DNA of 64,000 nt, taken from assembly GCF_011947195.1 (NCBI RefSeq), contig NZ_JAATVY010000002.1:434001-498000 (forward strand), given 5' to 3'. The translations under genes and the position numbers were made by a program. The notes under the pieces are model-generated. The model was not told the DNA's origin and did no database searches. It saw only the letters and a program-made list of their open reading frames with translations. The DNA is from Planosporangium thailandense. Lineage in GTDB: Bacteria; Actinomycetota; Actinomycetes; Mycobacteriales; Micromonosporaceae. How positions within the stretch are numbered: the first letter of the stretch is position 1; each line of letters begins with the position of its first letter. Shown here one piece after another: positions 8,601 through 16,539 of the stretch.

Positions 8601-10264
8601 ACATCTGCCGGGAAGCCGGCCAACGTCGTCCGGACCAGCGCGGTCAGGTCGGCCGCCGGGCGCTCCTCGTCGACCCGGTGGTGCTGCCACTGCCACATCA
8701 CGCCGTCGGCGGAGAACGCCAACAGGTCCCGGTCGGCGAGCGCGTGCAGATAGTGCGTCACCAGCAGCGGGTTCGAACCGGTCCGGGAGGCGACGGTACG
8801 GGCCAGCCAGGAAGCCTCCCGCATGCTCACGCCCAGCGTCTCGGACAGCACACCGGCCACGGCGCTGTCGGCCAGGGGCCGCAGCGCGACCGACGATCTC
8901 GTCACCCGCTCGTCGCGCAGAAGGGCCTGGAGCGGATGGTCCGGCCCCACGTCGGCCGGACGGTAGGTCACGACGACCAGCACCGCCGGTGCGTCCGGCG
9001 CCGCCAGCACGTACCGCAGCAGGTCGACGGTCGGCTCGTCGGCCCACTGGACGTCACGGATGGCGACCACGAGCGGCCGGCCCGGGGCGGTGACCGCGCC
9101 CAGGAGTCGTCGCGCCGCGAGCTGGACCCGCTGTCGCGCGGTCGCGGCCGACCCGTCCGGCGACGGCGCGTCGCCGAAGACGGCGCGCAGCGCCGGAACG
9201 AGTTCGGTGAGCGCCGGACCACCGCCGGCCACCGCGTCGGCGATCCGGCTGCGCTGCTCGGCCGGCGCGTCGACGAGTTGGTCGGCGAGGTCGGTGAGCA
9301 GGCGGGCGACGGCCGCGTACGGCTGGCCGTCGTCGTGGGCGCAGCCGGCCCGCAGGGTCCGGCCGCCGCCCGTGACGATCGAGTCGGTGAAGGTGGCGAC
9401 CGTGGCCCACCTGCCCAGGCCCGCGTCCGCGGTGACCGCGACGAGCTCGGCCGGCCCGCCGGCCGCGACCCGGTCGTACGCCGCCTGCAGCCGGCTGAGC
9501 TGCCGCTCCCGCCCGTGCAGCCGGCCGGTGAAGACCAGCTGGTCGGGCAGGTCGCGGATGCGCAGCAGCAGCGCGCGCCCGGCTTCGCCCGCGGCGAGCG
9601 CCTCACGGCAGCGCTCCAGGTCGGTGGCGAGACCCCGAGCCGTCTGGTACCGGTCGTCCGGCGACTTCTCCAGCAGCAGGGCGACGATCTCGCCGAGCGC
9701 CGGTGGCAGTTCCGGCACGAGCTCGGCGAGGGGCCGCGGGCTCTCGGTGAGGTGGCAGCGCCGCCACTGCGCGGGGGTCTCCGCGTCGAACGGCAGCCGG
9801 CCGCCGAGCAGCCGGTAGTACAGCACGCCGAGGGTGTACAGGTCGGTGCGCTCGTCGATGCCGCGCTCGAGCCGGCCGCTCTGTTCGGGCGCGGCGTAGG
9901 CGGGATCGGGCGCCGGGTAGCCGGGTTCGGGCGCGGCGTGCGCAGCGGAGGGCGGCCCGGCCGGGCCGGCGACGAGCCGGACCGCTCCGGTCGGGCCGAC
10001 ACGGATCACGTCGGGACCCAGGGCCCCGTGCGGCCCGTGGAGCCGGTGCCACTCGTCCAACGCGGCGGCGAGGTCGATGGCCAGGCGGAGAAACTCAACC
10101 GGGGCGAGCGGCCCGGATGCCGTCAGCGGCCCGGATGCCGTCGGTCGCCCGCCTTCTCCGGCGTCATCCGCGGCGGCGTCTATGTGGCCGCGCAATCCAG
10201 CCCCTCCTCGGCTCCGGCATGGCCACACACCCGTTGGCGGGAACACCCGATTGCTCACGGACAC
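5699..10264 (-). CDS. Giant pseudokinase-AAA-GAF-PAS signalling protein
   Basis: A 1521-residue multidomain protein. About residues 50-225 resemble the C-lobe of a serine/threonine kinase (PEQSGRLERGIDERTDLYTLG), but the usual HRD-type loop reads HGALGPDV and no N-lobe Lys region is visible, so it is a likely pseudokinase. Next comes a large AAA/STAND-like ATPase (about 235-620) whose Walker A reads TADAGLGRWATV, without the usual Lys-Thr, while Walker B (VVAIRDVQWAD) is kept. A helical TPR-like region follows, then a GAF domain (about 1190-1370) and a terminal PAS domain. Related proteins often end in a histidine kinase or GGDEF module; this one stops after PAS. The GTG at 10264 is the track-limiting start and the true N-terminus is uncertain. 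Confidence 0.8.
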   Translation of the reverse strand: MSVSNRVFPPTGVWPCRSRGGAGLRGHIDAAADDAGEGGRPTASGPLTASGPLAPVEFLRLAIDLAAALDEWHRLHGPHGALGPDVIRVGPTGAVRLVAGPAGPPSAAHAAPEPGYPAPDPAYAAPEQSGRLERGIDERTDLYTLGVLYYRLLGGRLPFDAETPAQWRRCHLTESPRPLAELVPELPPALGEIVALLLEKSPDDRYQTARGLATDLERCREALAAGEAGRALLLRIRDLPDQLVFTGRLHGRERQLSRLQAAYDRVAAGGPAELVAVTADAGLGRWATVATFTDSIVTGGGRTLRAGCAHDDGQPYAAVARLLTDLADQLVDAPAEQRSRIADAVAGGGPALTELVPALRAVFGDAPSPDGSAATARQRVQLAARRLLGAVTAPGRPLVVAIRDVQWADEPTVDLLRYVLAAPDAPAVLVVVTYRPADVGPDHPLQALLRDERVTRSSVALRPLADSAVAGVLSETLGVSMREASWLARTVASRTGSNPLLVTHYLHALADRDLLAFSADGVMWQWQHHRVDEERPAADLTALVRTTLAGFPADVRQVLELAAVLGSRFDTATLATATERAGIRLDGASGQREPARVVALLRPAVRAMLVTGGARPGEYRWRHERLRTAVLAELDEQRRAELRLAAGLALAPHPGRLFEAVAALNAAAGLLPPGDERRRLAKLNLEAGTRAVRVGAVTEARGYLRTGLALLGGEAWRRWPDLTLRLHVASVEAERAAGSYETAERLLDTAAEYVTDPTDRARLLGARAVLRRDAGDDDAALRFGVDALHLLGLRVPADPATWREAGREASERLRRDVDDAVLDALTRTPYCAEPWVVLAGDLIADLAQPVWPDREGRDLLATVGVDLAVAHGPTATTAYLLCRLAAVFADGRQDVDALRFAGAGLRLLERPGTRYAGVTRATAAVLGPCWLDGPASMIRELYAAYRTAVEEGEARLAQRIGAVYSVHLFAVGTPLDQVAADLEARWRFAQRHGVDEAAGAVNRLLEEAVGRLRPVSGTSPAPTAREDATRQRIVRGEYRYYTVVGLSPLLAPAHLLDDDDPALSYVIGRIVARSPSTFLTAEAVFWHAFSLVQRCENTAPEQRDPLYAELATLQDRLDDLADRGPALLRARTLLLSAERARLAGDAEQARVRYDRAIVAARESDFIRSEAFAAERGGRHALACGEVGDAVAYLRRARACYQQWGAETKLDQLDELLAAASRPVGATRALDQLDLLTVVRAFRSISGELRLDRLVGVLLELIVAHSSAERGCLLLADGATLRPAAAAEVRRDGIHVDADVGVEARGRLPIEVLEYVGRSRTVLTGGPDELLRFAADDYLATHRPRSALCAPIVRGDTLLGVLYLEHRRLAAAFSDVYLDLLDVLCAQAGVALENASVHAQLVRANRILDVTFDRIPVGLVLFGPDLTVRRVSPGAVEITGWPVVPGTPLARLFDVMAPTNRAGVPYRYEPGFVTRPEWVEPIEREIMIRTPEGGRRRLSVSAIPLRDEAEGLVGVTVLVSEA

Positions 10265-10490
10265 CTACCCTGTACGCTCGGTAGGCTTCCGTGGTGACGG
10301 TGACCGATACGAGAGCGTAGCGCGATAGATCGGCAAGGTTGGGTACTTGCCGCTATCGATCTTCAACGGCCCAGGTCGGAGCGGTTCCCACCGGTACGCC
10401 GGCACGATCACAGTGGCAACTACAGTTACACGAGGTGAGCCGGGAAGTCTGGTCGGCGCGTGTTGATCCTGCGCGTCAGAAAGGCCCGAC

Positions 10491-10535
10491 ATGAGCTCGC
10501 TGCCTCCCGTCCGTCGACGGGCCGCCCATGGGTGA
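10491..10535 (+). CDS. 14-codon upstream ORF overlapping the antiporter start
   Basis: A short frame starts at ATG 10491, six bases after an AAAGG ribosome-binding site, and encodes MSSLPPVRRRAAHG. Its TGA (10533-10535) lies just inside the antiporter gene, whose ATG is at 10528, so the two overlap by eight bases in different frames. The antiporter itself has no clear Shine-Dalgarno sequence, so translational coupling is plausible. The Pro-Pro and Arg-Arg-Arg run could slow ribosomes. The coding status is an inference from layout alone. Confidence 0.4.
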   Translation: MSSLPPVRRRAAHG

Positions 10536-11997
10536 GACCGAAGCGTTCGGCGCGGTCGTACTCGCCGTGGCGGTCGTCGGCCTCGCCGCCGTCCTGTCGA
10601 GCCGCGTGAGCGCGAAGTTCCGCATCCCGACTCCGGCGATCTTCCTGCTCTGCGCGGCCGCCGCCTCCGACCTCTGGCCGCGGCTGGGCGCCATTCCGAT
10701 CGGGACCGTCGAGCGGGTCGTCACCGTGGCGCTCGCCGTGATCCTCTTCGACGGCGGCATGCACATCGGCCGGCGGCGGCTGCGTTCGGCGGCCGGCGCC
10801 ACGCTGTGGATCGGCGTGGTCGGGACACTCGCCACGGCGGCGGCGATCGCAGTCCTGGCGCACGCGCTGTTCGGCCTCGACTGGCGGGCCGCGCTGCTGC
10901 TGGCCACGGCGCTGTCGCCGACGGATCCGGCGGTCGTCTTCTCCGTGTTGGGCGGAAAAGAGATCGCGGGGCGCAGCGGAGTTCTGCTGGAGGGCGAGTC
11001 CGGCGCCAACGACCCGGTGGGCATCGCGCTGCTGGTCAGCCTGCTGGTGGCCGGCGGCAGCGGCGGTGGGATGGCCTTCCACGTCGCCGCCGAGTTCGTG
11101 CTGCAGATGGTCATCGGCGCGGCCGTGGGTCTGCTCGGCGCGGCCGGGCTGATCCTGCTGATGCGCCGGGTACCGCTGCCGTCCGGCCCGCTGTACCCAC
11201 TGCGGGTACTCGCGGGTGCGCTGGCCATCTACGGCGCGGCGACCGTCCTGCACGGCTCGGGCTTCCTGGCGGTCTTCGTCGCCGGGATCGCGCTCGGCGA
11301 CGAGCGTGCCCCGTACAAGCGCGAGATCCAGCGGTTCCACTCCTCGCTCGCCAGCCTCGCCGAGATCGTGGCGTTCGTGCTGCTGGGTCTCACGATCCAG
11401 CTGCGCGAACTGCCGCAGCACAACGCGATCGCCATCGGCCTCGGGCTCGCCGTGCTGCTGGCGTTCGTCGTCCGGCCGGTCATGGTCGGGCTGCTGCTGC
11501 TCCCGGTGCGGCTGAGCTGGCCCGAGCGCCTGCTGGTGATGTGGGCGGGGCTCAAGGGCGCGGTGCCGATTCTGCTCGGCGCGTTCATCCTGTCGGCGCA
11601 CGGTCCCGATGCCGGACTGCTCTACCAGCTCATCTTCGTCGTGGTCGCGTTCTCGGTGATCGTCCAGGGCGGGCTGCTGCCGACGGTCGCGCACCGGCTG
11701 GGCGTGCCGCTGCGGTCGGTGCCGCCGGAGCCGTGGAGCCTGGGCGTACGACTGCGGCACGAGCCGCAGGGGGTGGGCCGGTTCCGGGTGGCGCCCGGGG
11801 CGCCGGCCGACGGCGCCCGGGTCAGCGACCTGCCACTCGGTGAGGGGACCTGGGTGAGCATGGTCGTTCGGGACGGCGGACTGCTGCCACCCAACTCCGA
11901 CACCGTGCTGTGCGCCGGTGACGAGGTGCTCCTCCTGGTCGATCCGGACGAGGAGAACGAGCTCCAGCCCGTGTTGTCGCGGATCTTCGCGCAGTAG
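10528..11997 (+). CDS. CPA1-type K+(Na+)/H+ antiporter with C-terminal TrkA_C domain
   Basis: Polytopic membrane transporter of 489 residues that exchanges a cation for protons. About twelve hydrophobic segments fill residues 1-395. The signature ATALSPTDPAVVFSVLGG and LLEGESGANDPVGIALL contain the paired acidic residues of the sodium/proton exchanger ion site. The last roughly 85 residues (GADGARVSDLPLGEGTWVSMVV-like region and VLCAGDEVLLLVDPDEE) look like an RCK/TrkA C-terminal ligand-binding domain, as in NhaP2/CvrA-type potassium/proton antiporters. In other bacteria such domains bind nucleotides, including c-di-AMP. Here that is not shown. Confidence 0.9.
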   Translation: MGETEAFGAVVLAVAVVGLAAVLSSRVSAKFRIPTPAIFLLCAAAASDLWPRLGAIPIGTVERVVTVALAVILFDGGMHIGRRRLRSAAGATLWIGVVGTLATAAAIAVLAHALFGLDWRAALLLATALSPTDPAVVFSVLGGKEIAGRSGVLLEGESGANDPVGIALLVSLLVAGGSGGGMAFHVAAEFVLQMVIGAAVGLLGAAGLILLMRRVPLPSGPLYPLRVLAGALAIYGAATVLHGSGFLAVFVAGIALGDERAPYKREIQRFHSSLASLAEIVAFVLLGLTIQLRELPQHNAIAIGLGLAVLLAFVVRPVMVGLLLLPVRLSWPERLLVMWAGLKGAVPILLGAFILSAHGPDAGLLYQLIFVVVAFSVIVQGGLLPTVAHRLGVPLRSVPPEPWSLGVRLRHEPQGVGRFRVAPGAPADGARVSDLPLGEGTWVSMVVRDGGLLPPNSDTVLCAGDEVLLLVDPDEENELQPVLSRIFAQ

Positions 11998-12054
11998 CCC
12001 GGGCGCGGGTGCCCGGGCTCGCGCCCGGGTGGGCTGCCGCGTCCCGGTGTCTCG

Positions 12055-12696
12055 CTAGGCCGCCGCGTTCCAGGTGGCGGCGAACGCCGCCGCCTCTCCG
12101 GCGAGCCACTGCTCGAGCTGCTCCGGCTTGGTCAGCTCGTCGGTGCGGTGCACCTCGCCGCGGCGCACGTCGACGACGACGGCTTCGGCGCCCGGCAGCA
12201 CGTCGTCCATGTGGCGCTGGGTCAGGTGCAGGGTCGCCAGGATCGCCTCGCGCGGTGGCCGCTCCTCGTCGAAGAGCAGCCGGACCGCCTCCGCCCGACC
12301 GTCGGCGTAGCGCAGCCCGAACTGAGGGTTGATCTTGACCGGCAGGGGGCCGACGAACGCGACCACCTCCTGCGGGCGAACCAGTTCACACTCGGAGAGG
12401 TCGCCGAGCGTCCACAGGTAGGCCTTGGTCGCGGGCACGAGGACGTTGTAAAGCGGCCGCCAGCGGTCCTTGACCGCGGTGCGCACCTGGTCGAGATGGG
12501 TGCCCTCGGTCCGGAACTGGATGTCGGCCTTCAGCGCCTTGAGGAGGGAGCTGTGCGGGTTGAAGCCGGAGTGGCTGGCGCGCTGGCGGCGTAGCCCCCC
12601 GACGAAGGATGCCCGCGATGGGCCGGTGCGGCCGACGTAGCGGGCGAAGCCCAGCAATGTCACGTACGGATTGAGGGTGGGAGTGGGGGTGGTCAC
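12055..12696 (-). CDS. Conserved hypothetical protein
   Basis: A 213-residue protein I do not recognise. It has a good start (GTG 12696, preceded by GGAGGATCT-like ribosome-binding sequence) and normal high-GC codon use. It lacks signal peptide or membrane segments and is rich in Arg, Leu and acidic residues, so a soluble cytoplasmic protein is expected. The centre reads LVRPQEVVAFVGPLPVKINP and the C-terminus ends in an Ala-rich helix. It is convergent with the antiporter and divergent from a DUF1360 gene. A LexA-like sequence sits 24-39 bases upstream of its start. Confidence 0.7.
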   Translation of the reverse strand: MTTPTPTLNPYVTLLGFARYVGRTGPSRASFVGGLRRQRASHSGFNPHSSLLKALKADIQFRTEGTHLDQVRTAVKDRWRPLYNVLVPATKAYLWTLGDLSECELVRPQEVVAFVGPLPVKINPQFGLRYADGRAEAVRLLFDEERPPREAILATLHLTQRHMDDVLPGAEAVVVDVRRGEVHRTDELTKPEQLEQWLAGEAAAFAATWNAAA

Positions 12697-12719
12697 GGAG
12701 ATCCTCCGTTCATGTTCTT

Positions 12720-12735
12720 TCGAACATATATTCTA
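12720..12735. promoter_or_regulatory. Candidate LexA (SOS) box
   Basis: TCGAACATATATTCTA resembles the actinobacterial SOS box TCGAAC-N4-GTTCGA with two changes in the right half. It lies 24 bases upstream of the minus-strand gene starting at 12696. An overlapping ATGTTC-TTTC-GAACAT palindrome (12712-12727) is a competing reading of the same site. Confidence 0.3.
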
Positions 12736-12845
12736 ACGGGAATGGAACTTCGGCGACCAGGTCGTCGCACCTTCTGAAGCCCCGACCGGCGGTGAAGATC
12801 AGGGCGGGCTGCCCGGCGTTTTGTCCTGCTGCGGCCGGGGTAGCC

Positions 12846-13376
12846 ATGGATGGCATGGGACACACCGATACCGCGCTCCGTGCCGTGCAGGGTTACGCGG
12901 AGAAAGCCCCAGACGAGCGCCCCCTCAAGGGCTACGCGATCGCGATGAGCGTCTATGCGGGCGCGGCCGCCGCGGTGGCCGCGGCCGCTCGACTGACCGG
13001 TAAGCGGCTGCCCGACCGGCCAGCCGCGTCAGACCTGGCGCTGCTGGCCATCTCCACCCACAAGGTGTCCCGACTGCTCACCAAGGATGCGGTCACCAGC
13101 CCGCTGCGCGCGCCGGTCACGAAGTTCGAAGGCTCCGCCGGCGAAGCGGAGATCAACGAGAGCCCGCGCGGCACCGGCGCGCAGCACGCCTTCGGGGAGC
13201 TGTTGACCTGCCCCTTCTGTACGGCCGTCTGGGTCGCGGGCGGGTTCGCCGCCGGATTGATCTTCGCGCCCCGGCTGACCCGGTTCGGAATGGGGATCGC
13301 GAGCGCCATCGCGGGCGCCGACTTCCTGCACCTCGGGTACGACGCCGCCAAACGCCTCGCCAACGGCAACGGCTGA
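12846..13376 (+). CDS. DUF1360 family protein
   Basis: A 176-residue protein with a DUF1360-like core. LALLAISTHKVSRLLTKDAVTSPLRAP, followed by ELLTCPFCTAVWVAGG, is the part that identifies the family. The two Cys of CPFC may bind metal or form a redox pair. Hydrophobic stretches near residues 35-50 and 120-160 suggest membrane association. ATG 12846 was chosen over a GTG 54 bases upstream because the extra residues are uncharacteristic; ATG 12855 is also possible. Function of the family is unknown; some members are sporulation proteins in Bacillus. Confidence 0.75.
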   Translation: MDGMGHTDTALRAVQGYAEKAPDERPLKGYAIAMSVYAGAAAAVAAAARLTGKRLPDRPAASDLALLAISTHKVSRLLTKDAVTSPLRAPVTKFEGSAGEAEINESPRGTGAQHAFGELLTCPFCTAVWVAGGFAAGLIFAPRLTRFGMGIASAIAGADFLHLGYDAAKRLANGNG

Positions 13377-13485
13377 GGGCCGCGCGCCGTCGCACCCGCA
13401 GGGGTGACGACCCTGGTGGAACCCGGAGATTTTGGCATTGTGGGTTGTGGCGATCTGTGGCAAATGTAACGTGAGGTCCGGCTGA

Positions 13486-14529
13486 ATGATCACCATCGAC
13501 GACGTACGCGCCGCCGCGAAGAGCATCGCGGGAATCGCGGTGCGCACCCCGCTCCTTCCATCGTGGACGATCGGCCCGGACCTGTGGCTCAAGCCGGAGA
13601 ACCTCCAGCCGGTCGGCGCGTTCAAGGTGCGCGGAGCGGTCCACGCGCTCATGTCGCTGCCGAGCGAAGCCCAGGCGGCCGGCGTCATCACCCACTCGTC
13701 GGGCAACCACGGGCAGGCTCTCGCGTACGCGGCACGGGTCGTGGGCGCTCCGGTCGTCGTGGTCATTCCCGAGGGCGCGCCCGCTGTCAAGGTCGACGCC
13801 ATCCGGGCGCTCGGCGCCGAGGTCGTCCTGGTCCCGCCCGCCGAGCGGGAGAGCCGTACCGCCGAACTGGCCGCCGCCCGGCGGCTCACGATCATCCCGC
13901 CGTACGACCACCGCGACATCATCGCCGGCCAGGGCACGGTCGGCCTGGAGATCGCCGAGGACCTGCCCGAGGTCGAGGTCGTACTCGTACCGGTCGGCGG
14001 TGGCGGGCTCGCGTCGGGCGTGGCGACCGCGATCAAGGCCCTCGTACCGGACGCGGCGGTGATCGGGGTGGAGCCCGCGCTGGCCGGGGACGCGGCGGAC
14101 AGCCTGGCGCAGGGCCGGCTGCGGCCGTGGAGCACCGAGGAGCGGTACCGCACGATCGCCGACGGTCTACGGACCGCCCTGTCGGAGCTGACCTTCGCGC
14201 ACCTGCGCGAGCGGCTCGACGGCATCGTCACCGTCTCCGAGGAGGAGATCCTCACGACCGTCCCGGTGCTGGCCCGCTCGGCCCGGCTGGTGGCCGAGCC
14301 CAGCGGCGCGGTGACCGTGGCCGCCTATCTCCATCATCGAGCGGAGCTGCCCGCCGGCCGTACGGTCGCCGTCATCAGCGGCGGCAACATCGACCCGGCG
14401 CTGCTGGCCGGCCTGCTGATCTCCGAGGAGCTGGACACCCGGCCGGATCAGCCGGCGAGTGACACCCGGCCGGATCAGCCCGCGAGCACGGACGGTGCGG
14501 ATCGCCGTGACGACCCGCACCGTCCGTGA
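13486..14529 (+). CDS. Threonine/serine dehydratase family PLP enzyme
   Basis: Fold-type II PLP enzyme of 347 residues that probably deaminates L-threonine or L-serine to the 2-oxo acid. The PLP lysine is in GAFKVRGA, the Asn-containing substrate loop is SSGNHGQALAYAA and the phosphate-binding glycine loop is VPVGGGGLASG. There is no C-terminal ACT regulatory domain, so it is the short catabolic or serine-racemase-like type rather than the allosteric biosynthetic IlvA. The C-terminus carries a low-complexity tail made of two copies of DTRPDQPAS, unlike typical members. It stands alone between unrelated genes. Confidence 0.88.
   Translation: MITIDDVRAAAKSIAGIAVRTPLLPSWTIGPDLWLKPENLQPVGAFKVRGAVHALMSLPSEAQAAGVITHSSGNHGQALAYAARVVGAPVVVVIPEGAPAVKVDAIRALGAEVVLVPPAERESRTAELAAARRLTIIPPYDHRDIIAGQGTVGLEIAEDLPEVEVVLVPVGGGGLASGVATAIKALVPDAAVIGVEPALAGDAADSLAQGRLRPWSTEERYRTIADGLRTALSELTFAHLRERLDGIVTVSEEEILTTVPVLARSARLVAEPSGAVTVAAYLHHRAELPAGRTVAVISGGNIDPALLAGLLISEELDTRPDQPASDTRPDQPASTDGADRRDDPHRP
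14434..14487 (+). repeat. 27-bp tandem duplication in the dehydratase tail
   Basis: Two adjacent 27-base units (14434-14460 and 14461-14487) differ at only a few bases and encode DTRPDQPAS twice. They lie after the last conserved part of the enzyme, so the duplication probably has no effect on catalysis. Confidence 0.85.
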
Positions 14530-14542
14530 TCAATCCCCCGGA

Positions 14543-15193
14543 TCAAGCAGTGGCGTGGGCCGTGACCGGGCCATGCGCGGCGGCCGGCGCGCGCCGCGTA
14601 CCGAGCCCCGCGACGATCACCCAGAGCGGCAGGAGCACCGCCGGGGCGACCACGAACGAGGTGAGTAGGAGTACGGCGACCACCATGCCGCTGACGGCGA
14701 CCCAGCCCGGCAGCGCACGGGTCCGGGGCGCCCGCAGGCACACCGCGAACGTGGTCGCGGCGAAGGAGAAGACACCGCCCACGATCGCGACCAGCAGACC
14801 GGCGTGGGCGAACGTCTGCGCGATCGCCACGCCCACGAACGGCCGCCCGGAGTTCATCTGCACACTGGACGGGGCGAGCGCGATCGCGCCGCCGACGATG
14901 ACGGCCGCGGTGCCCACCGCCGCCATCCGGCGGACGAATCCGGTGAAGGCGCCGGGCTCCAGCCGGGCCGCCAGTTCGGTGAAGAACCAGGTCATCAGCC
15001 AGCTACCGACGACGAGGACGAAGTAGAGCCCGAGGGCCGTCGCCCGGCGCCCGCCGTCGTGGTAGAAGTCGGTGATCTGCTGGTCGGTGACGTCGCCGCC
15101 ACCGGGGATCGTGAACAGGGTGAACAGGCCCGCGCCGAAGGTGAGCCCGGCGAGTACACCGGCGAGCGGCAGTCGGGATCGGTTCTCGGTCAT
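14543..15193 (-). CDS. Integral membrane protein, function unknown
   Basis: A 216-residue protein with about six hydrophobic helices (for example GVLAGLTFGAGLFTLFTIPG, ATALGLYFVLVVGSWLMTWF and AAVIVGGAIALAPS). The overall pattern is like DUF4386-type or similar small actinobacterial membrane proteins, but I cannot assign a family with confidence. It starts at ATG 15193 and ends convergent with the dehydratase gene. The beta-helix gene ends 20 bases upstream on the same strand, so the two may be co-transcribed. Confidence 0.75.
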   Translation of the reverse strand: MTENRSRLPLAGVLAGLTFGAGLFTLFTIPGGGDVTDQQITDFYHDGGRRATALGLYFVLVVGSWLMTWFFTELAARLEPGAFTGFVRRMAAVGTAAVIVGGAIALAPSSVQMNSGRPFVGVAIAQTFAHAGLLVAIVGGVFSFAATTFAVCLRAPRTRALPGWVAVSGMVVAVLLLTSFVVAPAVLLPLWVIVAGLGTRRAPAAAHGPVTAHATA

Positions 15194-15213
15194 GAGTGCC
15201 TCCGGGTTTCGGG

Positions 15214-16350
15214 TCAGCTGATCTGGTTGCCGCGGATGGTGTTGTCGGAGCCGCTGCCGTCGTAGTTCACGGCGACCGGCGAGCCGCTGATCCGGTTGCC
15301 GGTCACCCGGTTGCCGGTCGGGGCCGCGCCGCCGGTCAGCGCGCCGGCATCGAGTACGGCGACGCCGTAGCCGCCGAACGCGGCCGGGTTGCTCGGCGCG
15401 TTGCCGGTGATCCGGTTACCGGAGACGGTCACCTCGTTGGTGCCGAGAAGCACCACCCCGGCTCCGCTCATGGACGGCGCGTCACCGTCGCCCGGGAAGT
15501 AGCGCGTGTTGTCGCTGATGTCGTTGCCGGTGATCCTCAGGTCGCCGGTCGGGTGGGGGTCGGCGGTGTCGGCCACCATCAGGCCGATGGCGTTGCCGGT
15601 CAGGACATTGCCCGACACCGTGCCGGTTCTGGTGTCGAGCAGGGCCAGGCCGATGCCGGTGTTGCCGGTGAAGCGGCTCGCGGAGACGCGGACGTCGTGG
15701 GAACTCCGTAGTGACGCGGCGGCGAACCCGGCCGTACCCGTCATGGTGACGTGCGAGAGCACGGTGCCGTCGCCGTAGAAGCTCAGCAGCGCCGAGTCGG
15801 CGTTGTCGCGTCCGGTCACCGACTCCACCGTCATCCCGCGGGTGCCGACGGCCTCGATGCCCTCGGTGAAGCCGGCCACCGTCAGGTCCTTCAGATGTAC
15901 GTCGGCGACCGGCGTCACCACGGTCGGCAGGTCACCTTCACCGGGGTCGGGCAGTGCCAGCGTGCCGAGAACGCAGATCCCCACCGGCGAGGGCTGGCCG
16001 TCCACCATGGCGTCCGGGTCGTCGGTGCAGAGGTTGCGGTTGAGCGTCGCCGGCCGCACCAGGGTCACCGTGCCCTGCCCGGCCAGCGTGACCGGCCGGG
16101 TGATGAGCAGGTTCTCCCGGTACGTACCAGCGGTCACGACGACCGTCCCGTGCGCCGGGGCGGCGTCGATGGCGTGCTGGATCGATTCACCTGGGTGCAC
16201 CGTGATCCGGTCCCGCCCCGCCGCACTGTTCGCCGTCGCGCTGTTCGCGGACGCGCTGTTCGCCGCCGCCGGACCGGCCGCCGCCCCGATCACCGCCGCG
16301 GTGGTGACCGCCGCGGCCAGCACCCCGGTCACCGGTCGGATTGTTCGCAT
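15214..16350 (-). CDS. Secreted right-handed parallel beta-helix protein
   Basis: A 378-residue exported protein. ATG 16350 follows a GGAGGA ribosome-binding site and begins a signal peptide (MRTIRPVTGVLAAAVTTAAV) with likely cleavage at AAA or ANS. The mature part starts with a pectate-lyase-like ITVHPGESIQHAIDAAP. It continues with repeated rungs of the type SGNVLTGNAIGLMVADT, ITGNDISDNT and VSGNRITGNAPSN, as in NosD/PbH1 repeats. Such proteins bind or cleave polysaccharides, but no catalytic set is evident here. A longer frame upstream is antisense to the divergent kinase gene and is not used. Confidence 0.88.
   Translation of the reverse strand: MRTIRPVTGVLAAAVTTAAVIGAAAGPAAANSASANSATANSAAGRDRITVHPGESIQHAIDAAPAHGTVVVTAGTYRENLLITRPVTLAGQGTVTLVRPATLNRNLCTDDPDAMVDGQPSPVGICVLGTLALPDPGEGDLPTVVTPVADVHLKDLTVAGFTEGIEAVGTRGMTVESVTGRDNADSALLSFYGDGTVLSHVTMTGTAGFAAASLRSSHDVRVSASRFTGNTGIGLALLDTRTGTVSGNVLTGNAIGLMVADTADPHPTGDLRITGNDISDNTRYFPGDGDAPSMSGAGVVLLGTNEVTVSGNRITGNAPSNPAAFGGYGVAVLDAGALTGGAAPTGNRVTGNRISGSPVAVNYDGSGSDNTIRGNQIS
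16223..16267 (-). repeat. Three 15-bp tandem units after the signal peptide
   Basis: Three consecutive 15-base units share the core CTGTTCGC on the plus strand and encode the run ANSASANSATANSAA-like in the beta-helix protein. They sit at the signal-peptide junction and form a short linker. Slippage could vary its length among strains. Confidence 0.8.
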
Positions 16351-16539
16351 GTGGACTCCTCCGTTCATCGGTCCGGAGCGTTGAACCTCCGGCCCGGTCA
16401 GCGTCGGACCGCCGGCGTCCCGACGTGGAGTACCTGCGCGTCCCCGATGTTCGGGACATCCGTCCGACGACGCGGGGACGCCGGGTACCGGATCATCGGG
16501 TTCGATGTGAAGGGGGGCGGCGTGGTCGAGGAGCGAGTG

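Noticed and set aside
7289..10297. A 1002-residue plus-strand open frame opposite the giant signalling gene
   Set aside because: Its composition (Arg, Gly, Val, Gln) is that of an antisense frame in high-GC DNA, and the minus strand has clear domains and motifs.
10265..10490. A possible c-di-AMP or other riboswitch before the antiporter
   Set aside because: I could not trace a conserved riboswitch core or pairing pattern; only the uORF is supported.
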